A stretch of DNA of 41,722 nucleotides from the NCBI GenBank assembly GCA_047639615.1, contig JBLIOL010000006.1, positions 1-41,722 of the forward strand, given 5' to 3'. The stretch comes from CAYWNK01 sp047639615 (GTDB lineage Bacteria > Planctomycetota > UBA1135 > GCA-002686595). The position numbers were made by a program, and so were the translations under genes. Positions 15,702 through 24,357 of this stretch are shown piece after piece; positions within the stretch are counted from its first letter, which is position 1; each line of letters begins with the position of its first letter. Under the pieces are notes generated by a model, which made no database searches, was not told the origin of the DNA, and saw nothing but the letters and a program-made list of their open reading frames with translations.

Positions 15702-18334
15702 TGGGTCTCGCAACACTGATCACCCGGCGCTCGCTGCTGCAGCGACCGGGGCGCTCGCTCTTTGCCGTGCTCGGTATCGCCCTCGGCATCGCCACGGTGG
15801 TGGGGCTGGTGGTACTCGATATCAATACGGTTCTAGGGCTTTCCCGCGCGCGTGCGCGCACGGGCATGGCGGACATGGAGCTGCGTGCGGCGCAGGGCAA
15901 GGGATCGATCGAGGAGCTGCGCGAGATGGATGGTATGTCGCTCGTGTTGCGCACCTTCCAGAATGACGCAGTCGTACGCCTACCGGACTTGGCGGAGGAT
16001 TCCACGGCGCCGGGTGCTGACCGCAATCCCAGTCGGGTGCGCTTGGTGGGCGCGGACTTGGACGACTTGGATCAGTTTGAAACCTGGCGCCTGGAGCAGG
16101 GCACGCTGCCGGCTGTGGAGAAGCGCGCGCAGGGCGTGATGCTCGGGCTGGGCATTGCGGAGGAGCTGGGCCTGACTGTGGGCGATTCGATTCTTCTCTC
16201 CCGTCCGCGGCGCTTGGGCAAGCGCGAATGTGTGGACGGCAAGTTGGTGGCTGTGGCTGGCGGTGCGGAACCGGATCAACCCCTGCAGCAACGCTTCGAG
16301 GTTACGGGCCTCCTGGCGCGCGAAGGGCTTGGGCGGCGTTTCGCCGGGCGCGTGGCGCTCCTGGATTACGACGCGGGCGCGGCGCTGTATCCCAAGCAAC
16401 GTCTGCAGACGGTGTTCTGGGGCCAACGCGACAAGACTGTGGATGTGGAGCGCTTGGAGACGAGCTTGGCCACGAGCTACTCCTATGAACTCAACCAGGG
16501 CGTGATTCTGGGGCAGGCCGCGGACGAGCGCGCGTTCCGAACCGGGGTGCGCATGGCGGGGCTCTTGGCCTTGGTGCTTGGGCTGTATGTGATCTTCCAC
16601 ACCTTGTCCATGTCGCTCACCGAGCGCGTGCGCGAGGTCGGTGTCCTGCAGGCCTTGGGGGCTACCCGGCCGCAAGTGGCGCGGGTGTTTCTGTTGGAGG
16701 CCTTGATCCTGTCGGGAACCGGCGCGCTGCTGGGGATCGCGGGGGGGCTGGGGCTAGCGCGCTTGTTGCTGTACTTGCAGATCACGACCTTGGGGGTTGG
16801 CAAGGTGGTGCCGGGCTTTCATGTGCCGTGGGGGACGACGCTCTCCTTGGCGGGCATGGGGTTCATTGTGGCCATGCTCGGGTCCGTGTTCCCCCTGGCG
16901 GCTCTGGGGCGTGTGGATACGGCGGCGGCTTTGCGCGGCGAGGATGTGCGTTCGGGGCGGGCGGCCTTTGGCTTCCAGTTGTTCTATGCGCTGCTGATCA
17001 GCTTGCTCTTGCCGGCCCTGTACTTCGTGATCGTCCCCGTGGTGGGGGAGTTCACGGGGGAGATGCTCTCGGTTGTGCTGGGTGCCTTGGGATTCCTGGG
17101 GCTGGTGGTGCTGCTCTCGCTCGTGACGCCGCGCATTCTCTCTGGGCTGTGTTCCTTCCTGACGAAGCCCTTTACCTACTTCTGGCCCTTGGCGGGGCAG
17201 ATGGCGGCGCGCACGATCGCGGTCTCGCCGGCGCGCGTGGGCGCGAGTGCGGCGGCCTTGGCGCTAGTGACGGCGGGTTTGGTTGGGCTCAAGGGCATGA
17301 CGCGCAGCTTGGCGGCTGAGGTGGACGTGTGGGCCGACGAGGCCGTGTCCCAGAAGGTCTGGCTGCGCAATATGCCGGACGTTTCCTACGACGACCTGGC
17401 GGAGGTGCTCAGCGGTGCGCCCGATGTGGTCGGCATCGAGAAGGGCAACGCGCGGGTGATGGCGCCCTTCCTCTTGGTCGGCGCGCAGCCCAGGGGGCTC
17501 GCAGGCTTTGGGCCGCTGTCCACTGAGGCGCGGCTCATGCGGCGCTTCAGCGAGGAGCGCGGCATGGTTGTTTCGCGGCGCTTGGCGAAGAAGTTCGACT
17601 ACGAGTTTGGCGACACGGTGCCGATCGCGCGCGCCAATGGTGACGTGGTGGACTTCACGGTCTTGGCCGTGAGCGACGCCTATGGTCACTGGCCCTTCCC
17701 GGACGAGCGCATGTACGCGGTGGTCTCTGACCATTGGCTGGAGAAGGACTTCTGCAAGGACACGGCCACGGTCAACGAGGTGGCGCTGTTCATTGAGGAG
17801 GGCGGCGACCCAACTGCGGCGCACGCGGTGGCTGAGGCCTTCCTTGCGGAGCGCTTCCCGCGCTGGCCGGGAGGCCTGCGCTTGCACACTGGGGAGGAGG
17901 TGCGTGTCCATCACCGCTGGGACATCGTGCGCGACTTCGTGCTCTTCGACGTGCTGATCCTGCTGACCGGCTGCTTGGCCGGTCTGGGGGTGCTCAACGG
18001 GATGCTGCTGGCCGCCCTCGAGCGGGCCAAGGAGTTTGGCGTGCTGGCGGCCCTCGGGACTACCCGGCGGCAGATCGCTGGGTGCGTACTCTTGGAGGCG
18101 GCGGTGGTCGGATTGGTGGGCGGGGTGCTCGGCGCCGCCCTCGGAGCTGGCCTGACCCCATTGGCGGTGAGGGCGGTCCAGGAGCTGGCCGGTCTCGACC
18201 TGCCCCTGCGCAGTGCGGGCCCATGGCTGCCCGTGGGGGTGCTAGGGGCCCTTTGCGTCTCGATCTTGGCCTCTATCTACCCAATCTGGCGTGCTGGACG
18301 CTTCGATTCGGTGCGAGCGGTCAGGACCGGTTGA
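15701..18334 (+). CDS. FtsX-like ABC transporter permease
   Basis: The membrane subunit, 877 residues, paired with the ATPase just upstream. A first transmembrane helix (about 20-45, SLFAVLGIALGIATVVGLVV) is followed by a MacB-type periplasmic domain (about 50-270). A first FtsX domain (about 280-410) contains LTERVREVGVLQALGATRPQ. Central membrane helices and a second periplasmic section follow, and a second FtsX domain (about 745-875) contains LERAKEFGVLAALGTTRRQ. Both the E-x-G-V-L-x-A-L-G-x-T coupling motifs and the two-half layout match type VII ABC permeases that move lipoproteins or act as mechanotransmitters rather than classic channels. The start overlaps the ATPase stop by one base. 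Confidence 0.93.
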   Translation: MGLATLITRRSLLQRPGRSLFAVLGIALGIATVVGLVVLDINTVLGLSRARARTGMADMELRAAQGKGSIEELREMDGMSLVLRTFQNDAVVRLPDLAEDSTAPGADRNPSRVRLVGADLDDLDQFETWRLEQGTLPAVEKRAQGVMLGLGIAEELGLTVGDSILLSRPRRLGKRECVDGKLVAVAGGAEPDQPLQQRFEVTGLLAREGLGRRFAGRVALLDYDAGAALYPKQRLQTVFWGQRDKTVDVERLETSLATSYSYELNQGVILGQAADERAFRTGVRMAGLLALVLGLYVIFHTLSMSLTERVREVGVLQALGATRPQVARVFLLEALILSGTGALLGIAGGLGLARLLLYLQITTLGVGKVVPGFHVPWGTTLSLAGMGFIVAMLGSVFPLAALGRVDTAAALRGEDVRSGRAAFGFQLFYALLISLLLPALYFVIVPVVGEFTGEMLSVVLGALGFLGLVVLLSLVTPRILSGLCSFLTKPFTYFWPLAGQMAARTIAVSPARVGASAAALALVTAGLVGLKGMTRSLAAEVDVWADEAVSQKVWLRNMPDVSYDDLAEVLSGAPDVVGIEKGNARVMAPFLLVGAQPRGLAGFGPLSTEARLMRRFSEERGMVVSRRLAKKFDYEFGDTVPIARANGDVVDFTVLAVSDAYGHWPFPDERMYAVVSDHWLEKDFCKDTATVNEVALFIEEGGDPTAAHAVAEAFLAERFPRWPGGLRLHTGEEVRVHHRWDIVRDFVLFDVLILLTGCLAGLGVLNGMLLAALERAKEFGVLAALGTTRRQIAGCVLLEAAVVGLVGGVLGAALGAGLTPLAVRAVQELAGLDLPLRSAGPWLPVGVLGALCVSILASIYPIWRAGRFDSVRAVRTG

Positions 18335-18374
18335 GACTGGTTTTGGATTCTCTGAATGTTTGCGCGGCGCGCTC

Positions 18375-18402
18375 TTGACGGCTTGCCGGCCCTTGCTATG
18401 CT
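18375..18402 (+). promoter_or_regulatory. Sigma-70-type promoter of tRNA-Asp
   Basis: TTGACG (18375-18380) and TATGCT (18397-18402) are separated by 16 bases and lie 15 bases before the first base of the mature tRNA. The -35 box differs from TTGACA at one position, and the spacing and placement fit a housekeeping promoter. Confidence 0.65.
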
Positions 18403-18417
18403 TCCCGGCCCAAGCGC

Positions 18418-18494
18418 GGGGGTGTAGCTCAATTGGTTAGAGTGCTGGCCTGTCACGCCAGAGGTTGCGGGTTCAAGTCCCGTCACCCTCGCCA
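18418..18494 (+). tRNA. tRNA-Asp (anticodon GTC)
   Basis: A 77-nt cloverleaf. The acceptor GGGGGTG (18418-18424) pairs with CACCCTC with one G-U pair. The D-arm is GCTC/GAGT. The anticodon arm CTGGC-CTGTCAC-GCCAG gives anticodon GTC (Asp). The T-arm is GCGGG-TTCAAGT-CCCGT, then discriminator G and an encoded CCA. All invariant T-loop positions (TTCAA) are present. Confidence 0.97.
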
Positions 18495-18644
18495 TCCCGC
18501 ACCGCTTGGGGAACCTCCGGGTTCTCGCACCTGCCCTTCGCTTTCGCTCACTGAACTTGCTTTCACCGGCAGGTATTCTGGACGGCGCTTGCGGAGGGCA
18601 GACTGCATCCCGGAGTTCGCTCTCGGCATGCTGCGTAAAACCCA

Positions 18645-19856
18645 ATGACCATCCCTGATCTAGAGCCCCCGACCCTCATCGAGGACCAGGCCGGATTGGA
18701 TGCATTGATCGAGGACCTGCAGGGCCAGGACGAGATCGCCGTCGATACGGAAGCGGACTCGTTCTACTCCTATAAGAACAAGGTCTGCCTGATCCAGGTC
18801 ACGGTCGAGGATCGCGACTACCTCGTGGACCCGCTTGCTGACGTGGACATGTCGGGTCTCGGGCCGATCTTTGCGGATCCGACCAAGATCAAGATTTTCC
18901 ACGACTCGGAGTACGACGTGCTGATCCTGAGCCGTGACTTCGGCTTCAGCTTCCGCAACCTGTTCGACACGCGCGTGGCCGCGGCCGTTTTGGGTTCCGC
19001 TGCGCCGGGCCTGGCTTCGGTTCTGGCCGAGCACTTCGACGTGCATTTGGACAAGTCCATGCAGCGCTCGGATTGGGCCCAACGGCCGCTCTCCGACAAG
19101 CAGATCGCTTATGCGCGCTTGGACACGCACTACCTGCAGGACCTGGCTGCTGCCCAGCGTAAGGCACTGATCGAGGCTAAGCGCATGCACATCCTGGAGA
19201 CTGAGTGCGTGCGCCTCGAGGGCCTTTCGCCCAGCGAACCGCGCTTCTCTCCGGACGAATTCGTGCGCGTGAAAGGCGTGCGCGAACTGGGTCCCCTGGA
19301 GCGCCAGGTGTTGCGCGAGTTGGTGGTCTACCGCGAGAGCATCGCCCGCAAGACGGACGTGCCGCCCTTCCGCGTGATCAGCAACCCGACGCTCTTGGAG
19401 CTTGCCCGCCAGCGCCCGCACAACCCGCGCCGACTGACGGACATCAAGGGCTTCACCCCGCGCATGCTGCGCCGCATGGGTGACGAGGTGCTCGATGCCA
19501 TCGAGGAAGGCGAGGCCAAGGGCCCGCTCGAGCGCTTGCCGGTGCTGCCCAAGAAGGACGGCACGGATATTCTCGACGAGAAGGGTCACGACCTCTTCGA
19601 TCGGCTCAAGACTTGGCGCAAGAAGGAATCGGATCGACTGGGTATCGAGTCGGCCTACGTGGCCACGCGTTTGATCCTGATCAAGATGGCGGACGAGCGT
19701 CCGGCCGATAGCGATGCGATCGCCGCTATGCCTGGTGTTGCCGATTGGCAGGTAGAGGGCTACTCCGAAGCCTGGCTGCGCATCATCAAGAGCTTCGAGG
19801 ACGATGTGGCCGCAGGCCGCGTCCCGAAAAAGCGCCCCTGGCGCCGCAGCCGTTAG
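18645..19856 (+). CDS. rnd: Ribonuclease D
   Basis: A 3'-to-5' exoribonuclease involved in tRNA 3'-end trimming, 403 residues, close to the usual length. DEDD-type exonuclease motifs are visible. Exo I is AVDTEADSFYSYKNKVCLIQ near residue 32, Exo II is FHDSEYDVLILSRDFG with NLFDTRVAA near 85-110, and Exo III is QIAYARLDTHYLQDL near 150. An HRDC domain occupies about 220-300 (LRELVVYRESIARKTDVPPFRVISN), and a second HRDC-like segment is at the C-terminus. It follows the tRNA-Asp gene by 150 bases. Its stop overlaps that of the convergent TPR gene by 4 bases. Confidence 0.94.
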   Translation: MTIPDLEPPTLIEDQAGLDALIEDLQGQDEIAVDTEADSFYSYKNKVCLIQVTVEDRDYLVDPLADVDMSGLGPIFADPTKIKIFHDSEYDVLILSRDFGFSFRNLFDTRVAAAVLGSAAPGLASVLAEHFDVHLDKSMQRSDWAQRPLSDKQIAYARLDTHYLQDLAAAQRKALIEAKRMHILETECVRLEGLSPSEPRFSPDEFVRVKGVRELGPLERQVLRELVVYRESIARKTDVPPFRVISNPTLLELARQRPHNPRRLTDIKGFTPRMLRRMGDEVLDAIEEGEAKGPLERLPVLPKKDGTDILDEKGHDLFDRLKTWRKKESDRLGIESAYVATRLILIKMADERPADSDAIAAMPGVADWQVEGYSEAWLRIIKSFEDDVAAGRVPKKRPWRRSR

Positions 19857-20680
19857 CCGTCGAGGCCGGCTTGGGCCTGGCGGATCATGTCCTGGACCAG
19901 GGTCATGCGCCGGCGCGAGGCGGGGACTTGGGCGAGCTTGTTAAGAGCGGAGCGGTAGGCGCTCTGGGCTTCGGCTTGGCGTCCGGCTGCTCGTAGGACC
20001 TCGGCGCGGTGCAGCCACCAGCCGTCGAGGCGCGGCAAGACTTTTGCGATGCGTTCGATGCGCGCGAGGGCGCGCTCGTAGTGGCCTAGCTCCGTTTCCA
20101 ATTGCAGGGCCGGTAGCTCGAGGCTGATGATCGGGCCGAGCTTGGTGAGGCCGGTCTCGAGGCCTGCCAGGGCGGCGCTGCGTAGGCCGGGACCTTGCCT
20201 AAGCTGTAGGTCGTGGCGCGCCATGAAAACGTCGGGGCTGGGTTTGGCGTCGCCAGCGATGACGTGGTCGTAGTCCCTGACGGCGGAGCGCAGGCGGTTC
20301 ACGCTAGCCCAGAGCTGGGCGCGTTCGAGGCGTGCGCCGTGGACGTTTGGGTTGTGCTCGAGGAACTCACCGTAGGCACGCAGGGCGCGCCAGGTGTGGC
20401 CGGCGTCGCGCAGGATGCGGCCTTCGATGCGGCCGGCCGCGGAGAGCGCCGGGTCCAGTCGGCGGGCTTGCTTCACATCGGCGAGAGCGCCTGGAAACTG
20501 GCGGAAGCGGCGCAGGAGATCCGCGCGGCGTAGGAAGAGATCGGCGCGCCGGGGGTTCTTGCGCAGGTCCTTGCTGACCAGCTCGATCTGTGCCCACAGC
20601 TCCCCGTCGGGAGCTGCTGCCAGGGGCGTTGCTCCAAAGAGCAAGGCGCAGGCCAGAAGAGAGAGAAGACGCGGGCGCAT
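19853..20680 (-). CDS. Exported TPR-like protein
   Basis: A protein of 275 residues with a signal peptide (MRPRLLSLLACALLFGATPLAAA). It carries helical repeats of TPR type: DLFLRRADLLRRFRQFPGAL with DVKQARRLDPALSAAGRIEG, then DAGHTWRALRAYGEFLEHNP, and LHRAEVLRAAGRQAEAQSAY near the C-terminus. Arg/Ala/Leu-rich helices suggest a scaffold rather than an enzyme. It is convergent with rnd, sharing 4 bases at the stops (TTAG on the + strand). No direct functional link to the neighbours is visible. Confidence 0.82.
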   Translation of the reverse strand: MRPRLLSLLACALLFGATPLAAAPDGELWAQIELVSKDLRKNPRRADLFLRRADLLRRFRQFPGALADVKQARRLDPALSAAGRIEGRILRDAGHTWRALRAYGEFLEHNPNVHGARLERAQLWASVNRLRSAVRDYDHVIAGDAKPSPDVFMARHDLQLRQGPGLRSAALAGLETGLTKLGPIISLELPALQLETELGHYERALARIERIAKVLPRLDGWWLHRAEVLRAAGRQAEAQSAYRSALNKLAQVPASRRRMTLVQDMIRQAQAGLDG

Positions 20681-20764
20681 ACCCTTTCAAAGTACCCTGC
20701 CGAGTGCGTGGCGGGGGCCAATTCCGGACCTGGAGCTAGGGGGCCTGGCCCAGAAAGGGACGTA

Positions 20765-21136
20765 GTGGCACCGTGGAGCCAGCACTCATGCCCGAACTCA
20801 ACCTGCTCACCTGAAAGAAGCTACGGCCTGCTAGCGGGTTTCGCCGTGACCGGCGGGATCGTGTTTGCACTGACTGGGTCCTCCTCAAGCTCCTTTGGCC
20901 TTCTGTTGGGTCCCTTTGCTGGCGGATTCGCGCGGGACTGGCAGTCCTGTTGCGCCCAGAACTCCTTTGCCATCGCGCCCTACGCAATCGGGGGTCTTGT
21001 GCTCGCCAGCGGCATTCAGGTGCGGGTACGGCCCGAGGGGAAACTCCGCCGGGCTCTGCGGGTTGGCGCCTGGTGGTTAGCGGTCGTGGGTTGGTTTCTA
21101 GCCGGGCTGATCTCCTACGCGCACGCCTTGGAGTAG
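20765..21136 (+). CDS. Small membrane protein, function unknown
   Basis: About 123 residues with up to four hydrophobic segments: YGLLAGFAVTGGIVFALTG, FGLLLGPFAGGFA, FAIAPYAIGGLVLASGIQV and WWLAVVGWFLAGLISYA. I do not recognise a family. The frame is open from 20708, but the GTG at 20765 (MAPWSQHSC) has a GGGACG sequence just upstream and avoids a Gly/Pro-rich leader. It ends 11 bases before the P-loop gene, so they are probably cotranscribed. Confidence 0.65.
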   Translation: MAPWSQHSCPNSTCSPERSYGLLAGFAVTGGIVFALTGSSSSSFGLLLGPFAGGFARDWQSCCAQNSFAIAPYAIGGLVLASGIQVRVRPEGKLRRALRVGAWWLAVVGWFLAGLISYAHALE

Positions 21137-21147
21137 GGTGCGAATCC

Positions 21148-21639
21148 ATGGAATCGACTCCGCAGAAAATTCTGGTGGTGGGCAACTCTGGCTCCGGCAA
21201 GTCGACTTTGGCCAAGCTGCTGGTGGCCGAGCATGGCCTTGCTCACCTGGACTTGGACAAGCTTGCCTGGCTGCCGACCTCGCCGCCAACCCGCGCGCCC
21301 TTGGCGGATTCAGCGGCTGCGATCGCGGCCTTCGTGAGTGAGCATGAGGCTTGGGTAGTGGAGGGTTGCTACACGGACTTGCTTGTGCTCATGGGGGATC
21401 AAGCAGAGGAACTGATCTTCCTCAAGCTAAGTGTGGAGGACTGCATCAGCAATGCTCGCAGCAGGCCGTGGGAGCCGCACAAGTATGCGAGCAAGGCAGC
21501 TCAGGACGAGAACTTGGAGATGCTCGTGGATTGGATCGCTGGCTACGCGGAGCGCACGGATACCTTTTCGTTGGCGGCCCATGAGCAGTTCTTTGAGAGC
21601 TTCAAGGGGAGCAAGCTGATCTATGAAAGCAACCGGTGA
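21148..21639 (+). CDS. P-loop kinase-like protein (adenylate kinase/topology-modulation type)
   Basis: A 163-residue nucleotide-binding protein. The N-terminus holds Walker A GNSGSGKSTLAKLL near residue 12-25, followed by HLDLDKLAWLP, a pattern seen in the small adenylate-kinase-like/FlaR-type proteins that read H-x-D-x-x-x-W. The segment WVVEGCYTDLL also fits that group. No lid domain typical of true adenylate kinase is visible. The substrate is unknown. The next (broken) frame starts inside its last 17 bases, so the genes are translationally coupled or were before decay. Confidence 0.8.
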   Translation: MESTPQKILVVGNSGSGKSTLAKLLVAEHGLAHLDLDKLAWLPTSPPTRAPLADSAAAIAAFVSEHEAWVVEGCYTDLLVLMGDQAEELIFLKLSVEDCISNARSRPWEPHKYASKAAQDENLEMLVDWIAGYAERTDTFSLAAHEQFFESFKGSKLIYESNR

Positions 21640-22063
21640 TAAATCGCATCTGGAGTTATCCGCGTTCGAGCTCCGACAGCGTAAGTCCGGCCGGGTCTTC
21701 TTGGTCGGGATCGGGATAGCTGTCCTGTACGGCTCGCTGGTGTTCGCGAGCTTCATGTTGCCCCACGAATACGAGAGTTCAGACCGGGGTTGGTCCTAAA
21801 CCCAAGATCCGCTCAAGGGACCAACCCTTCCCCAGATCAAGTGGAGTTTCTCGCGCTACGTCGAGAGCAGTGGGAAGCAGAACCTCGTGCTCCATCGGAC
21901 CTTCAAGCCGGCGTGGTTCACGCGGGTGGCGTGGATCCATCACTTCAACCATGACCGCTGGGACTTGCCCTATATGCAGGCTTCGGTGCGCCCGGCCAGA
22001 GGGCTGCAGTCGTCGCCGGCACTCGACCATGTGCCGGGCGGGGTAGGGGATAACCCGAAGTAA
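21623..22063 (+). pseudogene. Small membrane protein, tandem copy 1, broken by in-frame TAA
   Basis: The frame from ATG 21623 stops at TAA 21797-21799 after 58 codons (ending YESSDRGWS). It continues in the same frame to TAA 22061-22063 with clear similarity to the next gene on both sides of the stop. Before the stop are ELSAFELRQRKSGRVFL and EYESSDRGWS. After it are SRYVESSGKQNLVLHRTFKP, the AW pair, and then DRWDLPYM. The intact neighbour has ESEH after GWS where this copy has stop-TQD, so a sense codon appears to have become TAA. Either the 58-residue product is made alone (one transmembrane segment, no C-terminal domain) or the gene is decaying. There is a 17-nt overlap with the kinase-like gene. 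Confidence 0.8.
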
Positions 22064-22078
22064 GCGCAGAGCGGCGCA

Positions 22079-22468
22079 ATGGAGACTACCAACAGCAACC
22101 AAGCATCGGAGCTATCGGGATTCGATCTGCGCATGCGCAAAGCCAGCCGGATCTTCCTGCTCGTAATCGGGATCGCGATTCCGCTCGGCGCCTTCTATCT
22201 TTGGACGATGGCGGCGGAGTTCATGCCGATCTACGAGTACGAGAGTTCCGACCGCGGTTGGTCCGAGTCCGAGCATCCCTCGAAGGGACGCGGCTACGAG
22301 GACGTTGTTGGACCCGGCTTCGCGGCGTACGTGGCGAAGTCAGAGAAGCGTGACCTAGTGCTCTGCCGCACGTTCAAGCCCGCGTGGTATGCCTGCGCGC
22401 CTTGGATCGATCACAGCAGCCACGAGCGTTGGGATTTGCCGTACATGGACCCGTCGGATATCCGCTGA
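22079..22468 (+). CDS. Small single-pass membrane protein, tandem copy 2
   Basis: A 129-residue protein homologous to the broken copy just upstream. It has a short polar N-terminus, one transmembrane segment (RIFLLVIGIAIPLGAFYLWT, about 24-44) and a conserved extracytoplasmic part (YEYESSDRGWS, RDLVLCRTFKPAWYA, ERWDLPYM). The family is not recognised. The annotated end is TGA 22466-22468. A -1 shift at that codon would continue as LSLLPQLDVIRDAFKKSGK to a TAG at 22522-22524, which looks protein-like and may indicate a frameshift at the 3' end. The role is unknown; it is possibly cotranscribed with the kinase-like gene. Confidence 0.72.
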   Translation: METTNSNQASELSGFDLRMRKASRIFLLVIGIAIPLGAFYLWTMAAEFMPIYEYESSDRGWSESEHPSKGRGYEDVVGPGFAAYVAKSEKRDLVLCRTFKPAWYACAPWIDHSSHERWDLPYMDPSDIR

Positions 22469-22577
22469 GTTTGCTGCCGCAGTTGGATGTCATTCGAGAC
22501 GCGTTCAAGAAGTCGGGCAAGTAGCGGGGGACCCCGTTTCCTCGCGTGCGCGATGTTATAACGCGCTGCGCTGACTG

Positions 22578-22633
22578 TTCCCGTAGGTGGATCACGGTCC
22601 TCGGTGGTGCGAGGTGCTTTGCTAGTACGGGAA
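22578..22633 (+). promoter_or_regulatory. Nested inverted repeat upstream of M28 peptidase gene
   Basis: TTCCCGTA (22578-22585) and TACGGGAA (22626-22633) are exact inverse complements. A second pair, CCTCG (22599-22603) and CGAGG (22610-22614), lies nested inside. It ends 28 bases before the ATG of the peptidase gene. It could be a structured leader or an operator; the function is not known. Confidence 0.35.
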
Positions 22634-22661
22634 TTGTGGGTTGTCGTAGGATCGAGAGACA

Positions 22662-24314
22662 ATGACCTGCCCAAAACCGCGTTTGCGTTGTTCGTCTGTT
22701 CTCGTTGTTGGTGGTGTGCTGATTGGACTTGTCGCTTGTGCGGGGACGCATGAGGGGATGGGTTCGAGTGCTGGGCACAAGGGGCCGGAAGTGCAGCAGG
22801 GAAATTCGGGGACGCAGCGCTTTGTGCCGGGGCTCTATGCGGGCTTTGATGAGACGCGCGCCATGCGCACGGTCGCGCTGGGGGATAGCTACTACCGGGC
22901 GCCGGCCAGTGAAGGCTATGAAGCGGTCATGGCGCATTTGCGCGGGGAGTTGGAGAGCGCGGGCTACGGCACGGTCTCCGGCTTTCGCATCGAGACCCTG
23001 GTGATCGATCCGGCCTATGACGCTTGGACGCCGCGGGCTGCCAGCGTGGCGCTCTACTCGGGAGACGGTTCGCGCAGCGTGCTGCACAGCTTCGAGCAGC
23101 AGAGCGATAGAGATCGTCTGATGATGCCCGTGGGTGCGCCCGACTGTGACGTTACGGGCCGGGCCGTCTTTCGTATTCGGGATGTGGAAGCGGGCACGAT
23201 TCTCGTGACTCATGCGCCGGCGCGGAAGGATGTGCTGCGCCGCGCACGCTTGGCCGGGGCGGTGGCGGTGCTGTCGTCGTCCTTGGCCAGCTACAACGTG
23301 GAGCCGGGCAGTATGCAGCCTCTCGAGGACGCCTTGCGCTTGCGAGTCTACCCGCAGGGTTCGCAGCTTCCAGTGGGGCAGATATCGCGTCGGGCCCACG
23401 CACGCATCGAGGCTGAGCATGAGGCCTCGGGCTCCGCGCGGATTGAGTTCATGGCGCGAGCCGAGCGCGAGGTGCGACCCTTGCGCGTGCTGGTTGGGAT
23501 CGTCGAAGGTGCACAGCATCCGGGCGAGGCGGTCGTGCTGCCTAGTCACATTCGCTATGCGGGCGCCTCGGACAACGCCAGCGGCTTCGGTGCCTCGCTC
23601 GAGAGCGCGCGTTTGCTGGCGCAACAGATTCAGTCCGGAGAACTCCAACGTCCGGCGCGTTCCTTAGTTTTCCTGTGGGGGCCGGAGATCACGCAGAGCC
23701 GTGCTTGGCTCGAGCAGGCTGAGATGCGCGCGGTGGCTGCGATCACGGCCGTGGCTTGCGGAGATTCATCGGGTGGTGGCGGCAGCGGTCAGCTGCTGGA
23801 GCGCATGCCTGACCCCGGCGCGATCGAGGCCTTAGCACCCGACGAACATACCCAATGGGGCAGCGGCGACGTGGACCCTGAGAGCTTCAGCGCCAATGGA
23901 CTGGCCTTGATCGCCCGCTGCGCCTTGAGCGACGTGGCGCTTGCGTCCGGTGGCTGGCGCACGGCCGACCACCCCTGGGAGGGCGGCTCGGACCCGGATG
24001 CCTACATCGAGGTGGGTGTGCCGGCGGTGCTGCTCTGGCACTTCAGTTCGTCCTGGTATCACACCAGTCTCGATCGTTTGGACAAGATCGATCCGGCGGA
24101 GCTCAAGCGCTCGGCGGTCAGCGCGTTGGCTACGGCATTGGCGGTGGCATCGCCCGGGCCCGAGGACTTGGAGCGCTACCTGCGCAGCGTGGACATGGAG
24201 GAGAGCGTGCGGGTGGCGGCGGCGCTCAAGGCCGGCAACCTGGAGCTGGCGACCCACTGGGAGGACTGGTGCGCCGGAACGCGGGACTGGCTTAGGGAAC
24301 TCTGCGGATCTTAG
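22662..24314 (+). CDS. M28-type metallopeptidase lipoprotein
   Basis: A protein of 550 residues with a lipoprotein signal (VLIGLVAC, lipobox Cys about residue 26), so it is probably anchored in the cell envelope. It resembles the DUF4910/aminopeptidase branch of the M28 zinc peptidases. SHIRYAGASDNASG gives the first His and Asp ligands, FLWGPEITQS has the P-E form of the Glu motif, and GGSDPDAYIEVGVPAVLLWH followed by YHTSLDRLDKIDP gives the last Asp and His ligands. It probably releases N-terminal amino acids or cleaves short peptides outside the cytoplasm. The N-terminal 200 residues form an extra domain of the type found in that branch. It begins at an ATG after a nested inverted repeat and stands 102 bases before the propeller gene. 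Confidence 0.83.
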   Translation: MTCPKPRLRCSSVLVVGGVLIGLVACAGTHEGMGSSAGHKGPEVQQGNSGTQRFVPGLYAGFDETRAMRTVALGDSYYRAPASEGYEAVMAHLRGELESAGYGTVSGFRIETLVIDPAYDAWTPRAASVALYSGDGSRSVLHSFEQQSDRDRLMMPVGAPDCDVTGRAVFRIRDVEAGTILVTHAPARKDVLRRARLAGAVAVLSSSLASYNVEPGSMQPLEDALRLRVYPQGSQLPVGQISRRAHARIEAEHEASGSARIEFMARAEREVRPLRVLVGIVEGAQHPGEAVVLPSHIRYAGASDNASGFGASLESARLLAQQIQSGELQRPARSLVFLWGPEITQSRAWLEQAEMRAVAAITAVACGDSSGGGGSGQLLERMPDPGAIEALAPDEHTQWGSGDVDPESFSANGLALIARCALSDVALASGGWRTADHPWEGGSDPDAYIEVGVPAVLLWHFSSSWYHTSLDRLDKIDPAELKRSAVSALATALAVASPGPEDLERYLRSVDMEESVRVAAALKAGNLELATHWEDWCAGTRDWLRELCGS

Positions 24315-24357
24315 GCGGCAGGGTCTTGTTCGAGTGCGGCAAGAGTCCATCCTGTGA

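Noticed and set aside
22374..23648. 424-codon frame on the - strand opposite the tandem membrane gene and M28 gene
   Set aside because: Arg/His-rich antisense frame with no recognisable domain; the + strand has clear protein motifs.
22662..24314. Loss of the catalytic Glu in the M28-type peptidase (P-E instead of E-E)
   Set aside because: The P-E form with a short His-to-Asp spacing fits the DUF4910-type branch of the family, so it is probably normal.
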